The notes: generated by a model from the letters alone, not told the origin. A stretch of DNA of 28,235 bases from RUG14186 sp964644555 (GCA_964644555.1 CAZXWI010000010.1:1-28235), one strand, 5' to 3'. Positions 16,868 to 25,354 are shown, numbered from the stretch's first letter. Numbers and translations are program-made.

Positions 16868-17324
16868 TCACCGATTTTTGCCCCAAACGAGCGTCAACTT
16901 TTCTTTTGTAGAGAACCGGTCTGCAACACCATCGAGGGTAGTATCGAGGTTGGTTTTGCCTACGGTTATCATCTGATCGGTTAAGCTCATGTGTTTACAC
17001 ATCATGTCAACGCCAGTAGCCATAGCTTCGGTAATGGTAACGACAGGACCTGACTCATTGTGTCGATACATTCGTAACCTACTTATACTTCGTCTGCTGC
17101 CTGAGCGGGGGCTACGTAGTATCCTGCGAGAGAAACGAGGAAGAAAAGTCCGCCTCTTTTTTGTTTACAAAAACGTGTTTCGAAATCATTTGCGAAACGG
17201 TATGCTCCGAAAATATTGGTTTTGACATTTTTCTGTATTCTTCTTCCGTTACTGTGAGAAATGCTTCGATAACAATGCTTCATGAACCGTATTTTTCTTT
17301 GAAGTTAATTGTTTCGTTCTCCAT
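16868..17324 (-). pseudogene. Broken gene, family not recognised
   Basis: A good start (ATG at 17324 behind GAGGAAA) opens MENETINFKEKYGS, then an in-frame TGA (17280-17282). The same frame continues for about 50 coding-looking residues (IVIEAFLTVTEEEYRKM...). The rest of the coding-looking sequence then lies in other frames: GYYVAPAQAADEV, and ESGPVVTITEAMATGVDMM onward to the stop at 16868. One nonsense codon and at least two frameshifts make this a decayed gene. I could not assign a family. Confidence 0.6.
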
Positions 17325-17835
17325 AAATTTCCTCAGTAATTTCAGATTGAGTATTTTGCAAAATCAGTTTTCAATTCGTAAGGAAATTTTACAGCTGCAA
17401 ATAATACAATCTTTTGAAGTAAAAATGAAGCCTGTGATTTAATGAATAAGTATTTAAAGATTGTCAATTAACATTTCGCTTCCTGCCCACCGATAAAGGG
17501 CAACAGTATCGGTGAGCGGAATGCTACTAAAGAGAAAATTAGGTGATTATATTCAACGAACATTATAAAATGTTCGGAATACACGATTTTAATTTAAAAT
17601 ATCATGCATAGTTTAGCGCATATTCGTTGATTTTGACAAGACGAAAGCGGTAAATTTGCAGTCTGCAGGTTATGTATGATTACTGCATTTCAATAAATAG
17701 TTTTATGCGTTTTATTAAACAGCCAAAAGTAATGTTTTAGAATAAGATAAAATTCTCGACATAAATACAGGTAATATTTTAAATTAAGCTTATGCCGAAA
17801 AAAATTTATTTATGTGTTTTTTCGATTTACTTTTT
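17325..17835. other. Intergenic stretch with small palindromes
   Basis: No gene is supported. Two inverted repeats stand out: CACCGATA/TATCGGTG (17488-17495 with 17507-17514) and the perfect CGAACATT, loop ATAA, AATGTTCG (17557-17576). The latter resembles half-sites of a Firmicute SOS box, but the spacing is too wide for one. Confidence 0.4.
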
Positions 17836-17867
17836 AATAATCGGCTGTAAAACTACAGCCGATTATT
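17836..17867 (-). terminator. Strong hairpin after the SDR gene, probable terminator
   Basis: Perfect 14-bp arms AATAATCGGCTGTA/TACAGCCGATTATT (17836-17849 with 17854-17867) stand 12 bp after the SDR stop codon. A run of T's does not follow on the minus strand, so termination efficiency is uncertain. Confidence 0.55.
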
Positions 17868-17879
17868 GTTAAATTGTGT

Positions 17880-18863
17880 TTACCATCCGTAAGCTTTGCC
17901 CGGTGCTTGATATGCTTCTCCCAAAAGTTCTGTTTTAACTTTTTCACGAAGTACATCTACATCCCAAGGCTCGCCGCCGTTAAAGAGTGCATCAGAGCAA
18001 GTCGGGTAAGTATACATCTTAACTTTTCCTGCTGATGTAGCTGAGAATACGCTGCCGTTGATGTAAGAACCTTCTTCTTCGCAAAGAACTGTGATGAAAG
18101 GTCCTAAGTTAACCGGATCACCGTGGTCTGCTTCTACTGATTCCAATACTTTGTCATCGGGTTTGTGGCCTGCTGCTGTAATCTGTCTGATAAGAGCATT
18201 GTATTCTACTGCGTGTGCCGGAGATTCACCCTGCGGGCAAATGCAGTTAACGGTAATGCCGAACTGATCAAGTTCTTTTGCTGCAGCCCATGTAAGACCT
18301 ACCATACCTGCAGTTGAAGCCGAATATGCATCATTTCCTGCAAGACCTACCCATGCATCAGATGCCATATTTATGATTCTGCCGTATTTTTGCTCTTTCA
18401 TGTAGGGGAGTGCGTAATGCATAAGTGCCATTGCACCCTGGTTTCTGCTTGAGAGCATCATATCGAATGTTTCCTGAGTCATTGTGGCAACATCACCTGT
18501 GCCCATACCTGCGGCGTTGTTAACGATAATATCGATTCTGCCCCATTTTTCAACTGCGAGCTTTATCATATTTTCGGCAACATCCCATTTTGAGCAGTCA
18601 CCATAGAAAGCAACAGCTTCACCGCCTTCACCGTTGATTACGGCTGCGGTCATATCTGCATCACCTTTAAGTCTGCAGAATTCTTCCCAATCTTCAGCGG
18701 GCATATCTTCTTTTTTGTAATTCTGTGCGCTCTGACCGTTGGGTTTACGGTTGTTTGTGATAACTTTGCAACCCTCTCTTGCAAGAGCGATAGCAACGCC
18801 TTTACCGATACCCTGACCGGAACCTGTTACGATAGCAACTTTTCCTTCCAAATGTTTAACCAT
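17880..18863 (-). CDS. SDR-family oxidoreductase-like protein lacking the catalytic lysine
   Basis: The 327-residue protein has a Rossmann fold with TGSGQGIG (residues 13-20) and NNAAG (115-119), the classical SDR cofactor motifs, plus Ser168 and Tyr180. The normal YxxxK is here Y-SAS-T: the catalytic lysine is replaced by Thr184. An insertion of about 40 residues (38-80, rich in charged residues) separates beta strands 2 and 3, and a C-terminal extension of about 60 residues follows the fold. I start at 18863 with GAGAGG upstream; a longer start would add 12 residues. It is a single-gene unit. The substrate is unknown, and it may use an altered mechanism or bind without catalysing. Confidence 0.85.
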   Translation of the reverse strand: MVKHLEGKVAIVTGSGQGIGKGVAIALAREGCKVITNNRKPNGQSAQNYKKEDMPAEDWEEFCRLKGDADMTAAVINGEGGEAVAFYGDCSKWDVAENMIKLAVEKWGRIDIIVNNAAGMGTGDVATMTQETFDMMLSSRNQGAMALMHYALPYMKEQKYGRIINMASDAWVGLAGNDAYSASTAGMVGLTWAAAKELDQFGITVNCICPQGESPAHAVEYNALIRQITAAGHKPDDKVLESVEADHGDPVNLGPFITVLCEEEGSYINGSVFSATSAGKVKMYTYPTCSDALFNGGEPWDVDVLREKVKTELLGEAYQAPGKAYGW

Positions 18864-19112
18864 TTTTTTACCTCTCTTTCTCTTAAAAAGATACAACATA
18901 TCTTATCTAAAATTATAAGTAATTTTAAATTCTACCGATATAACAAAAATGGCAAAAATATCACTATTATGCAATTAAGAAATTTTTTTACATTTTTATG
19001 GAAATTTATTTCCGATACGGCTTTTAAATTTATTAACTACGGTATAATATTCAATAAATTACGCATGATCGCTGTTTTTGGGGGATTAATATCCTCTCTG
19101 AGCGTGGTCTAA

Positions 19113-19358
19113 AAGCAGCGATACTCCACTGGTGTAGGAGGATTCATCCGAAAGACGTTACAATGCGGCATAAACACATTCAAGGGCAGTGCCGGCTCTG
19201 CCTGCGGGAACGAGGGAGGATATATAATCATATCCGTCGACACTGAAACCGTAAATGAATTTTTAAGCAGTTATACGGTAAAAATCACCGACTTTGCCGG
19301 CAGGAGCAATCCGCAAACAAATTTCGGAAATAAAATTATTTGTTTTTTGCTTGGTTGA
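19113..19358 (+). pseudogene. Decayed coding fragment (repeat copy D)
   Basis: This 81-codon open stretch has no start codon or ribosome binding site but looks like protein sequence: GINTFKGSAGSACGNEGG, then YIIISVDTETVNEFLSSY, then TVKITDFAGR. The second half resembles the fragment at 12516-12560 (ELLSSCTAKIRDF) and, with a frameshift and deletion, the one at 19606-19640. I read these as relics of one gene family, perhaps carried by a mobile element. The family is not recognised. Confidence 0.5.
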
Positions 19359-19447
19359 CGATATCGCAACGACGAATCTCAAAATTTTCCAAAAGGGCTT
19401 GCCCTACTATATATATTCTTTATTTAACTCAGTCTTATTTCTTCTCT

Positions 19448-19516
19448 GTCTTATTAGGGGCGGTTTTTTCGTCTTATTGATGACTGTTTTTTCGCCTTAT
19501 TGATGACTGTTTTTCA
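19448..19516 (+). repeat. Tandem repeat, three units of 23 bp
   Basis: Units begin at 19448, 19471 and 19494. The second and third share CTTATTGATGACTGTTTTT nearly exactly; the first has diverged in the middle (TAGGGGCGG instead of TGATGACTG). Non-coding as far as I can tell. Confidence 0.75.
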
Positions 19517-19595
19517 CCCGGGTTTTTTTGGAGGAATTTGGGATATTTTGTAATAAAATCGGGATATGAGTAAACTCAAACAATGCTTGGGGAGC

Positions 19596-19710
19596 GGGTC
19601 TTGACGAGTTTTAAGCGGTTATACAGCATGAGCAATCCTCAAGAAAAAATTACGAGGCGCAGCGTATAATTTTAAATAAAATTATACTAACGGGACCAGT
19701 TCTCGACGAA
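19596..19710 (+). repeat. Degenerate dispersed repeat, copy C
   Basis: GAGTTTTAAGCGGTTATACAG (19606 on) matches the segments at 12516 and 19257, but one T is lost and about 20 bp are missing before GAGCAATCC, which also occurs in copy D. It ends with GGGACCAGTTCTC (19692-19704), the arm seen in copies A and B. The remaining sequence of the gap 18864-19939 shows no gene. Confidence 0.5.
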
Positions 19711-19880
19711 ATTTAAAAGCCGAACATCAAAATTTACAGAATAATTTTTATTCGACAAAATCTTCGGCAGGAATATGTTATTTTATTATCACAATCCGCA
19801 TTGAAATAAAATCCCTCCATTTATTTCGCCATGTAACCGAAAGCGTGAGTCAGATCACAAAATGATATTTGAAAAGATGT

Positions 19881-19909
19881 ATACAAATACTTAAAATCGG
19901 TGATATAAT
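19881..19909 (+). promoter_or_regulatory. Extended -10 promoter of the AraC-type gene
   Basis: TGATATAAT (19901-19909) is an extended -10 box; ATACAA (19881-19886) is a weak -35 at 17 bp. Confidence 0.6.
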
Positions 19910-19939
19910 ATTTCCGAGATCATGTTAAGGAGCTTATGC

Positions 19940-21034
19940 ATGAAACATTCTGAAAACAACACCTTGGATATATATTACAAAACATTCGCTATTCCAATCG
20001 GGATATTCGATGAAGAACAAAATTTATGCGAACTTCGTGCTGATTTCGGAGAAAGGCTGACTGTTTTGTATCTTAAGCAGTCCGAAGAGATATTAGCTAA
20101 AGCAAAGAAAAGTTCGTTGCCTGAGTTTTCTTCCGACTCAAAGGGTTCGTTTTGGACTGATGTACCGCTTTCAAGCGGAGGCAAGCTGCTGTTTGGCCCT
20201 GTGCAAACCGGCTTTAACAGCGACTACCCCTATGCAGAAGTGCCTGAATACGATGAAGATGTGTTTTATAAAATTTCGCTTAGCTTATGCCGCCAGCTGT
20301 TAGGCAAAAAAACCGAACTCACAAAGCGAACAACAAATGACGAAGCGAAATTCTTATCTCATGAGGAAAACACACCATTTATGGTAAATTCGCAAGACGA
20401 AATATATGAGTGCATAAAAGACGGCGACACCGACGAACTGAAAAACTACCTGAACAGAGGCGATGTATATTCTTACATAAACGAAAAAATGAAAAATACA
20501 GACACCGCCAAGACCATGTACATATTCAACCTCTCAAGATGTTATCATATTGCCGTGCAATCGGGAATACCGCTTGAAGATATGAACGAAATGATGCTAA
20601 CTTACATGAACGATCTTAAAAAACTTACCAAAATTCCTCTGTTAAAAAGTGCTACGCTTAGGGTAATGTATGACTTTGCGAAGATAATAAATTTATACAA
20701 AGACCAAAATTCAAGCACCTGCGTTAAAAAGGCACGAGCATATATTTCACAGCATATATACGAGCAGATAAAGATAGAGGATATAGCAAAGTATTGTTCG
20801 GTGAGTGTATCGTCATTACAGCATAAGTTTAAAAGTGAAACGGGTATGACATTAAGCGAAGAAATACAAAAGATGAAAATACACAAGGCTTGCTTTTTTC
20901 TAAAATACACATCGCTTTCGGGAACGGATATTGCTCTGAAATTAGGCTATTGCACACAAAGTTATTTTAATAAGCATTTTAAGAATGTTATGGGAATAAG
21001 CCCGTTAAAATACAAACAGCAAGCCGGCGAATAA
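19940..21034 (+). CDS. AraC-family transcriptional regulator
   Basis: The 364-residue protein has a C-terminal double helix-turn-helix (about residues 265-362). Its first half includes IKIEDIAKYCSVSVSSLQHKFKSETG and its second ends GYCTQSYFNKHFKNVMGISPLKYK, the AraC signature. The N-terminal 250 residues (FAIPIGIFDEEQNL, GKLLFGPVQTG) look like the PAS-like ligand domain with helical linker of YSIRK/two-component-type AraC proteins. I start at 19940 because AAGGAG lies 7 bp upstream; the frame also has an ATG at 19922 without a site. It is convergent with the MFS transporter gene, sharing a bidirectional terminator. A target is not visible. Confidence 0.88.
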   Translation: MKHSENNTLDIYYKTFAIPIGIFDEEQNLCELRADFGERLTVLYLKQSEEILAKAKKSSLPEFSSDSKGSFWTDVPLSSGGKLLFGPVQTGFNSDYPYAEVPEYDEDVFYKISLSLCRQLLGKKTELTKRTTNDEAKFLSHEENTPFMVNSQDEIYECIKDGDTDELKNYLNRGDVYSYINEKMKNTDTAKTMYIFNLSRCYHIAVQSGIPLEDMNEMMLTYMNDLKKLTKIPLLKSATLRVMYDFAKIINLYKDQNSSTCVKKARAYISQHIYEQIKIEDIAKYCSVSVSSLQHKFKSETGMTLSEEIQKMKIHKACFFLKYTSLSGTDIALKLGYCTQSYFNKHFKNVMGISPLKYKQQAGE

Positions 21035-21048
21035 TTAAATAAAAAATT

Positions 21049-21092
21049 ACCGACTCTTTTTAGGGATGACCTTAATAAAGAGTCGGTGTTTT
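21049..21092. terminator. Bidirectional terminator between AraC-type and MFS genes
   Basis: ACCGACTCTTT (21049-21059) pairs with AAAGAGTCGGT (21077-21087); T-rich tracts flank it on both strands. Confidence 0.85.
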
Positions 21093-21133
21093 ATTTATCG
21101 GATAAATTTTTATTGCAGGTTAAATTTTGACAG

Positions 21134-22579
21134 TTATTTTGACTGGGTGGTGTCTATTTTGCCACCAGAAAACTTGAAGCCTTTTACGGCGCAAATCAAT
21201 CCTATAACGGAAATGATGAAGCCGACGGCAAAAGCTCTGGTGTAATCACCGCTGACTCCCATAACCACACCTACGATAGCTGAGAATATGCAAGAACCTC
21301 CCGTATTGGCAAAGTTATACAATCCCTGCCCTGCGGGAATATCTTCCTGAGGGGTGTTGGATTGCCAGAAAGCGGAAAATGCAGATTGTGCGATAACAGA
21401 AGTGAAACCGCCGATTGCAGTGGCAACATATATCAAAAGCATTCCGAGAGGGAACTGAGAACTGCCTAAAAAGATGACATCGTTATTTGCCGCTGTTCCT
21501 GTGTATTTAAGACAATACAATATTGCACACGCAATCATTGCACAAACCATTGACATAATGCCAAAAGGTCTGAATCTCTTGTCAAATTTCTTTGATATAT
21601 ATCCTCCGAGGAACAAGCCCAAAACAAATATGACGATTTGCTGCATTAAGGTTGCCGTGCCGTTAAAGAGAGTCGTCAACGGAAGATTTGCAAAATTCAT
21701 TCTTATCCACATTATGCAGAATCCTCCTGAACATGTGGAGTAAGAAGTGGCAACTATAGCACCGATAAACGCATAGATTAATCTCTTGTTCTTAAACATT
21801 TTTACGGGAACAATGGCATTGTCCTTTTTAGACTCGATTCTAACAAGCAGAATAATGCCGCCAAGGGATATTATCATCAAAATTACGGATATTACACTTG
21901 TCCATGCGAACATTTTACCGCCAAGGTTAAGCCATAAAACAAGGCACGAAAGGCTTACGAGCATAAGTATTAATCCACTTATATCAAAAGCTTCACCGGT
22001 AGATGGCATTTTAACATTCATGCAGTTTTTGTAAATCATTGCAATGCCGATGATAACAAAAGGCAAATATGCAAAATACGCCAAATTGCCGACAACACCG
22101 CCAAAAGCATACATCGTGCTTGCGAGAATCGGTCCGACAATGGCGCCTATGGCATTGCTTACGGCAATATAGCCGAAGAATTTAGTTCTTTCGTCAGCAT
22201 CAACGGCCACTGCCATATTGACATAAGCCGCCGAAATATAAAGCCCTCCGCCTATCGACTGGATAAGGTTTCCTATGCCAAACGGCACCCATGAAGGGCT
22301 TACAATCATTAAAACTCTGCCTAAGAATTGTACGATAATGCCCAAAAGCACCAAGGTGCGAAGCCCGAGTGCGTTTGTCAGCTTGCCGTTTAAGGGAAGC
22401 ACAAGCATCATGCCCATTGTACCGAATGCGGAAATAAGAACATAAAACTCCGATGCATTTAATTTTGCAACTTCACCCGATATGCAAACAGCAGTACCGT
22501 AGTTAGCAAACTGCATACCTACACACATCAATAATATTCCTATAATAAATATCCAATTTCTCTTTTTGGTTATTTCCAT
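21134..22579 (-). CDS. DHA2-type MFS transporter (14 membrane segments)
   Basis: The 481-residue protein has the N-terminal MFS layout of the DHA2 drug:proton antiporter family, with about 14 hydrophobic segments, motif-A-like LNGKLTNALGLRTLVLLG (about 60-77) and the motif-C-like IGAIVGPILASTMY (about 150). Related proteins export drugs, and some, such as BaiG, import bile acids, so the direction and substrate are open. I start at 22579, where GGAGAA lies just upstream; an upstream in-frame ATG has no site. It follows the PheS/PheT-like gene by about 60 bp on the same strand with no terminator between, so one operon is likely. Confidence 0.9.
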   Translation of the reverse strand: MEITKKRNWIFIIGILLMCVGMQFANYGTAVCISGEVAKLNASEFYVLISAFGTMGMMLVLPLNGKLTNALGLRTLVLLGIIVQFLGRVLMIVSPSWVPFGIGNLIQSIGGGLYISAAYVNMAVAVDADERTKFFGYIAVSNAIGAIVGPILASTMYAFGGVVGNLAYFAYLPFVIIGIAMIYKNCMNVKMPSTGEAFDISGLILMLVSLSCLVLWLNLGGKMFAWTSVISVILMIISLGGIILLVRIESKKDNAIVPVKMFKNKRLIYAFIGAIVATSYSTCSGGFCIMWIRMNFANLPLTTLFNGTATLMQQIVIFVLGLFLGGYISKKFDKRFRPFGIMSMVCAMIACAILYCLKYTGTAANNDVIFLGSSQFPLGMLLIYVATAIGGFTSVIAQSAFSAFWQSNTPQEDIPAGQGLYNFANTGGSCIFSAIVGVVMGVSGDYTRAFAVGFIISVIGLICAVKGFKFSGGKIDTTQSK

Positions 22580-22638
22580 ATTATTTCTCCTTAGAATATC
22601 GCAAATATAGTGCAATATATAAAACCGTTTTACAAACT

Positions 22639-24043
22639 TTACATTAGCTCTCCCGGAACAAAATAGTATTCTTCCTTAACTTTGGCATCAAGAGCCTCTA
22701 TTTCTATGTTTACCATAAATGCATGAGTGCCGATTCCGAAATTGTTTTCGGCTATTGGGCTGATTCCACCGAAATTGCCCTCAAGATATTTCATTTTTTC
22801 GTCCAGAATAAGCCATGTGTCGCTTGTGTCATAAGCTATTGCCATGTTGGTGGGGAAGAAGAAGTGATTATTAATGCCAAGTTTTGTCAAAAATTCATCA
22901 ACGGTCTTTTTAAAGCTGATAGAATCCACGTCTTCGCCGTATGCCCCGATTGATACCGCTATTTTTTCTTTCGGGTCATTTCCCATTTTATCGGGCAGGA
23001 ATATATGGCTTATTTCGAATATTTTTACATTCTTTTCTCCCGATTTGAAGTTATCGGCAAGAGCCTGCTCAACAGCAGGGGTTAAAACCGTGGGAAGTGC
23101 NNNNNNNNNNNNNNNNNNNNNNNNNNNNNNNNNNNNNNNNNNNNNNNNNNNNNNNNNNNNNNNNNNNNNNNNNNNNNNNNNNNNNNNNNNNNNNNNNNNN
23201 GCCCAAGGGTTCAACCAAAGCTACTCCCACATTGTTGCTGTCCCAACTTTCCTGAATCATATTCATTTTTTTGTATATTCCGTCGGGGTAAAGTTTCATG
23301 CCGAAATATTGAGTAAAGCCCATACTGCGAAGCAGATTTGCCGTTTTGTTGATGATGTTATCGCCTACATAGGGAGTGGTGTCTTTATTTTGAGATAAAT
23401 ACGAAACTTTGTTATCGTATAAAGCTGCTCTGTCGGCAAGATTAAATCTATCAAGGGCTAATGTATCCACATCAACGGTAAATACGAAAGTATCGATACC
23501 ATCTTCTTCGGTAGATAAAAGAGCCTTGGTTATCCAATTTGCTTTGCCGATAATACCGAAAGTGATTTCACTTTGATCGGGTTTTGTGCAAATAATGCTG
23601 TAGCAGTCCTTTTTATAGGCATTAAATTTTACCGATGTATTAATTCCATAAACTTCGGATGCAATATTAGTGAATAATGCAGTAATATCCTTTAACACAA
23701 CACCAGAAGAGGCAATAACGCCCTCGATACGAAGATGTGCCGGATATTCACTGTCGGATGCGTCATATACTTTGCCGCAGATTATCTTTTTTATGGGAAG
23801 GCTTTTACCAAACTTGGTAAGCTCGCTTATGGTTAGCTGTGTTCTGAGGCAGTAATTGCCGTCTTGTAAAAGTATGGGTTTAAGAGCAAACTCTTCGTTT
23901 TGACAAAATGCTTTTGCCGATTTATCAATGCTTATTATTTCACGAGTTTGGTTATCGTCATAAAGATCAAAACCGTTTATCAAAAAGGCACGCTTAATGA
24001 CATCGGCTGTAGAATAAAGAGGATGCTTTGTTATTTCTTTCAT
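22639..24043 (-). CDS. PheS/PheT-like fusion protein (degenerate class II synthetase core), interrupted by assembly gap
   Basis: The first 281 residues begin like PheS: HPLYSTADVIKRAFLINGF, then CLRTQLT, CGKVYDASD (motif 2 region), HLRIEG and FTVDVDTLALDRF (motif 3 region). A PheT catalytic-like module follows: NLLRSMGF and VALVEPLG before the gap, then ALPTVLTPAVEQALADN, KNVKIFEISHIFLP and LTKLGI after it (NPLS..LRTSLLPG..LFEIGxVF in PheT). The coiled-coil, B3/B4 and RNA-binding parts are absent. The motif 2 arginine and the motif 3 arginine (GxGIERL here TVDVDTL) appear lost, so aminoacyl-adenylate formation is doubtful. AGAGGT precedes the ATG at 24043. The two parts differ in frame only because the 100 N are a placeholder. 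A sensor or binding role is inference. Confidence 0.75.
23101..23200. other. Assembly gap (100 N)
   Basis: Exactly 100 unknown bases, the usual placeholder for a scaffold gap of unknown size, inside the PheS/PheT-like gene. Confidence 0.99.
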
Positions 24044-24070
24044 ATAAATAACCTCTTAAATTATTTTATG

Positions 24071-24092
24071 TGGGTAGGGTGGTAGTGGTATT
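24071..24092 (+). promoter_or_regulatory. Shared motif, copy 1 (possible operator)
   Basis: TGGGTAGGGTGGTAGTG (24071-24087) matches TGGGTATGGTGGTATTG at 25391-25407 in 15 of 17 positions. It lies in the leader of the PheS/PheT-like gene, in reverse orientation to that gene. Confidence 0.5.
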
Positions 24093-24096
24093 ATTT

Positions 24097-24112
24097 TGGA
24101 AAATATTTTCCA
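24097..24112. promoter_or_regulatory. Perfect 16-bp palindrome, candidate operator
   Basis: TGGAAAATATTTTCCA lies at about +4 to +19 of the predicted PheS/PheT-like transcript, a usual place for a repressor site. The divergent XRE-type regulator gene is the obvious candidate to bind it. Confidence 0.55.
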
Positions 24113-24122
24113 TTTTATATTT

Positions 24123-24151
24123 ATAATAATTGAAGCGTCAATTCCTGTCAA
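24123..24151 (-). promoter_or_regulatory. Promoter of the PheS/PheT-like gene and MFS gene
   Basis: On the minus strand TTGACA (24146-24151), 17 bp, TATTAT (24123-24128). Confidence 0.75.
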
Positions 24152-24231
24152 GTTATTTCTTTCAATTTTTTGACGAAGTGTGTAATAAGGGAAAAATATA
24201 GTATAATAAATTCACAATTTAGGAGAACACC

Positions 24232-25275
24232 ATGAAACTTAAAGTTACACCGCAGCTTCCAATCGTTATAAAAACGATGCGAAATCAAAATAACATATCA
24301 TCAAAAGAACTTGCTTACCATATAGAGAAAAGTTTTTCCTATGTTTCCAAGCTTGAGAGTGGCGATGTTAAAAATATTTTGGAAGAGGATCTAACCAAGA
24401 TATTGATATTCATAAACGGCGGAGGGGATCTGTTTGAAGATGTGCTGCCACAGGTGGTGCGCATATTACGCTCGTTTTGCCCTCCCGAAGAAATGATCAA
24501 TCAGCTGTGGCTTTTCCATTATGATGCGGCAATACGCCCTATTAAGCTACCCGATGAAATGATAGACGATATGAACGAAAAGCTAATTAGCTGCAATACT
24601 TCGTACGAACAATTTGCCGAGCAAATAAACAAAAATGCGGACTCGGAATTATCGGAAGATTTTGCACCGAACGAAGTATTGGCTTTAGAGCATTACGGCA
24701 AAACAAGAATAATGATGCGTTCGTATGTAAAGTTAAATCAGATAGAGGATATTTTCAATAAGGTGAATACTTCCACCACATACAGCATAGTGCAATTTAT
24801 AGTATACGAACTGCATAGGCTTATGATGTATTCCAAAAGAGAAACCAAGCTTGATGCAGTTTCGGCAAGAGAAGTGCTTAGAGCAAGCTCCGCTTATATG
24901 GACAGATTCAATATCCATTCATTGACAAACTTTGCGCATTTACTATCTTCCGATGAATATATCGACAATATGACGGGAGGAATCAATGTAGTTTCATCGC
25001 TCAACACGACAAACGATTTTGCCTTAAATGAGCTGATAAAAATCCTCAATGAAGCGATTAAGCACGAGCCGTTGAGAACTTCTCAGGCGATAGATAACCT
25101 TCGTGATAATTTCATGTGGGACGCTTCTTTTACGCTGAGCGTGATGTCGATTCCATTTAACAGGCTGGAAACATTGAGCTACACCCACAAAAAGGATATG
25201 TTAAAACAGATAAACAACCTTTTCGAAAAATACGAAGCGATGTCCGATTTTGAAAAGAAATTCGAATTATATTAA
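24232..25275 (+). CDS. XRE-family transcriptional regulator with large C-terminal domain
   Basis: The 347-residue protein opens with a Cro/C1-type helix-turn-helix (residues 8-58: LPIVIKTMRNQNNISSKELA, then YHIEKSFSYVSKLESGDV). The remaining 290 residues are helical and not recognised; they may bind a ligand or form oligomers. The start at 24232 has AGGAGA upstream and a TATAAT box at 24202-24207. It is divergent from the PheS/PheT-like gene and 152 bp upstream of the enoate reductase gene on the same strand, which has its own promoter. Control of both neighbours is inferred from position and the shared sites. Confidence 0.85.
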   Translation: MKLKVTPQLPIVIKTMRNQNNISSKELAYHIEKSFSYVSKLESGDVKNILEEDLTKILIFINGGGDLFEDVLPQVVRILRSFCPPEEMINQLWLFHYDAAIRPIKLPDEMIDDMNEKLISCNTSYEQFAEQINKNADSELSEDFAPNEVLALEHYGKTRIMMRSYVKLNQIEDIFNKVNTSTTYSIVQFIVYELHRLMMYSKRETKLDAVSAREVLRASSAYMDRFNIHSLTNFAHLLSSDEYIDNMTGGINVVSSLNTTNDFALNELIKILNEAIKHEPLRTSQAIDNLRDNFMWDASFTLSVMSIPFNRLETLSYTHKKDMLKQINNLFEKYEAMSDFEKKFELY

Positions 25276-25354
25276 ATTTATGACGGCAAAATAAACCAAG
25301 CAAAGCAGGAAGTAGAAAATAATTTCTATTTTCTGCTTTTATATTGTAAATTAA

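Noticed and set aside
17280..17282. In-frame TGA after 14 codons, possible selenocysteine
   Set aside because: Coding-looking sequence does continue in frame after it, but further frame changes and stops follow downstream, so a decayed gene is more likely than a selenoprotein.
17557..17576. LexA/SOS box (CGAACATT...AATGTTCG)
   Set aside because: The Firmicute box needs four bases between CGAAC and GTTCG; here there are ten, and no SOS gene is nearby.
19294..19503. Open frame of about 69 codons in the repeat-rich gap
   Set aside because: It overlaps the decayed fragment and the tandem repeat, lacks a ribosome binding site and resembles no family.
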